Part shown: one piece after another, positions 62,869 through 64,000 of the stretch
Layout: every line of letters starts with the position of its first letter
How positions within the stretch are numbered: the stretch's first letter is position 1
The notes under the pieces: generated by a model
What the model saw: only the letters and a program-made list of their open reading frames with translations
The model's database searches: none
Told to the model about the DNA's origin: nothing
Origin: Astropecten irregularis
Taxonomy: Eukaryota; Echinodermata; Asteroidea; Paxillosida; Astropectinidae
Direction: 5' to 3'
NCBI GenBank assembly: GCA_963971285.1
Contig: OZ020258.1
Span: 13,164,614-13,228,613 of the forward strand
DNA length: 64,000 bases
Made by a program: the position numbers and the translations under genes

Positions 62869-64000
62869 ATAATGTATGAAATGAAATGAAATGAATGAAT
62901 TCAATGGAGCTTGACTGGGATAGTTTTAGTCACCATCTGGGTCATTCCGTGTCAAATCAACCAATGGGGCTGCGGGTCACCTCTCCGATTTGGCTGAAAT
63001 TCATTTCTAACAATAATCTATGTATATAATGAACATATGCAAAAAAAAAAATTTCAACTCCAAGTCGTTTCGGAATTAGGGCCTGTCAAAGTGGGCGTGG
63101 TATCGCCCTTTAAAAGCGCGCGATTCGCATCATTGAAGAAATTGCATTTTGAAATGCCCTTAAGAGCACCTTTAAAATAAGATACACAGCTGAAAACTGG
63201 TACACAGGGTAACTTGCACTCAAGGAACTCAAATCTGGCCTTAAAACAATTGTATCTAATCCCCCTTTGTCTCTACAGGCAGCTCAAAATGCAAATTTAT
63301 TCTGCGGAAATAATAAATTTCCATTTTCAGGCCCCCCTAATACTCAGATTGATGATCAGAAAAGCTTCATATTACATATGTGTATTATAGAGGTACATAT
63401 GGTCACCCCCAAGCAAGCATATTGCCCTTACACATTCAAACAAAAATTGGCAATGCTCCAAAGTTGGTTCCAGACAGAAAATATTGAAAAAACGCAGAAA
63501 TTCCCGTTGACCTTTGACCTAGGCAACACTTACCCACCAACTTGAAACTTGCACTATTTATTTATACATGTCTGATCTACCCCTGGACCAAATTTGATCT
63601 TGGAGACTCTTCTCCTTCATGGTGAGACAGCATTTCAAAATTGGGGTATTTTGCCCATTTTAGCAAATCACATCAATGCTTAAGCATAGGCCCTATGCAC
63701 ATGGAGGTATACATGTATGCAATACATTATATGGAAAATTGCATTGTCGTTAAATTGATATGAAATTTACATCACTCTTGATGTAACTTGCACCCAAAGA
63801 AGTCAAATCTGGCCTAAAAGGTGGATCCCTCCCCTTTCTCTTGTTATTTTGTGTATTCATTCTCATTTTGTAGGCCTATTGTATCCAATGAAAGCCGTGT
63901 TGAGTTTTTTTACACCACTGCTTTGTATTAATTTTTATAGAGAAAATTAAAAGTTCTTTACTTTTATATCCCTTTGTTTCTTGGGTATGCACTTGTTTTG
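62869..64000. other. Upstream flank or intron of TM9SF4, repeats only
   Basis: No exon for the missing TM9SF4 N-terminus found. A phrase (GTAACTTGCAC, TCAAATCTGGCCT) occurs at 63210-63242 and 63784-63815, marking a diverged repeat about 575 bp apart. The frame at 63267-63545 has no recognised motif. Confidence 0.5.

Noticed and set aside
60625..64000. First coding exon of TM9SF4
   Set aside because: I checked - strand donor-like sites (61894, 63426, 63524) and none follows sequence encoding the expected N-terminal motif.

Overview
The window is animal nuclear DNA, most likely from a marine invertebrate deuterostome such as an echinoderm or a relative (inference). The genes have GT-AG introns, the two protein genes match animal families, introns are packed with short inverted-repeat transposons, and there are tRNA-derived SINEs. 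Nothing is bacterial: there are no operons, ribosome binding sites or CRISPR arrays.

Region 1 (1-25830) is a tandem tRNA gene array with every gene on the + strand. I count 134 tRNA or tRNA-like units, 66 Arg (anticodon TCG, one changed to TCT) and 68 Gln (anticodon CTG or TTG). Arg and Gln alternate strictly, except at two places where a cut-off Gln sits before an intact Gln. The smallest unit is an Arg-Gln pair of about 320 bp. Pairs are built into 1.49-kb units (eight tRNAs) and 1.18-kb units (six tRNAs), each with one conserved tRNA-free spacer of about 290 bp. The middle (about 9400-19560) is nearly uniform; the right end (20560-25830) is diverged and holds a LINE fragment. Many copies carry the same structural defect, so defects have been multiplied with the units.

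Region 2 (25881-29880) is non-coding: a GGAGCC-rich inverted-repeat element at the array edge, a second copy at 28250, and two tRNA-derived SINE copies.

Region 3 (29977-39525, + strand) is a complete six-exon cytochrome P450 of 518 residues, CYP1-like within the CYP2 clan, with all key motifs. Its introns hold several miniature transposons.

Region 4 (39526-46206) is intergenic, with nested miniature transposons and a tRNA-derived SINE.

Region 5 (46207-60624, - strand) is the TM9SF4 gene. Sixteen coding exons (592 codons plus stop) join in frame; the first coding exon (about 50 residues with the signal peptide) lies beyond the window. Introns carry two piggyBac-type miniature elements in opposite orientation, minisatellites and other repeats. 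60625-64000 is further upstream intron or flank with repeats only.

The parts are not a pathway: a tRNA supply locus, a microsomal oxygenase and an endomembrane protein lie side by side, joined mainly by a shared load of small transposons.
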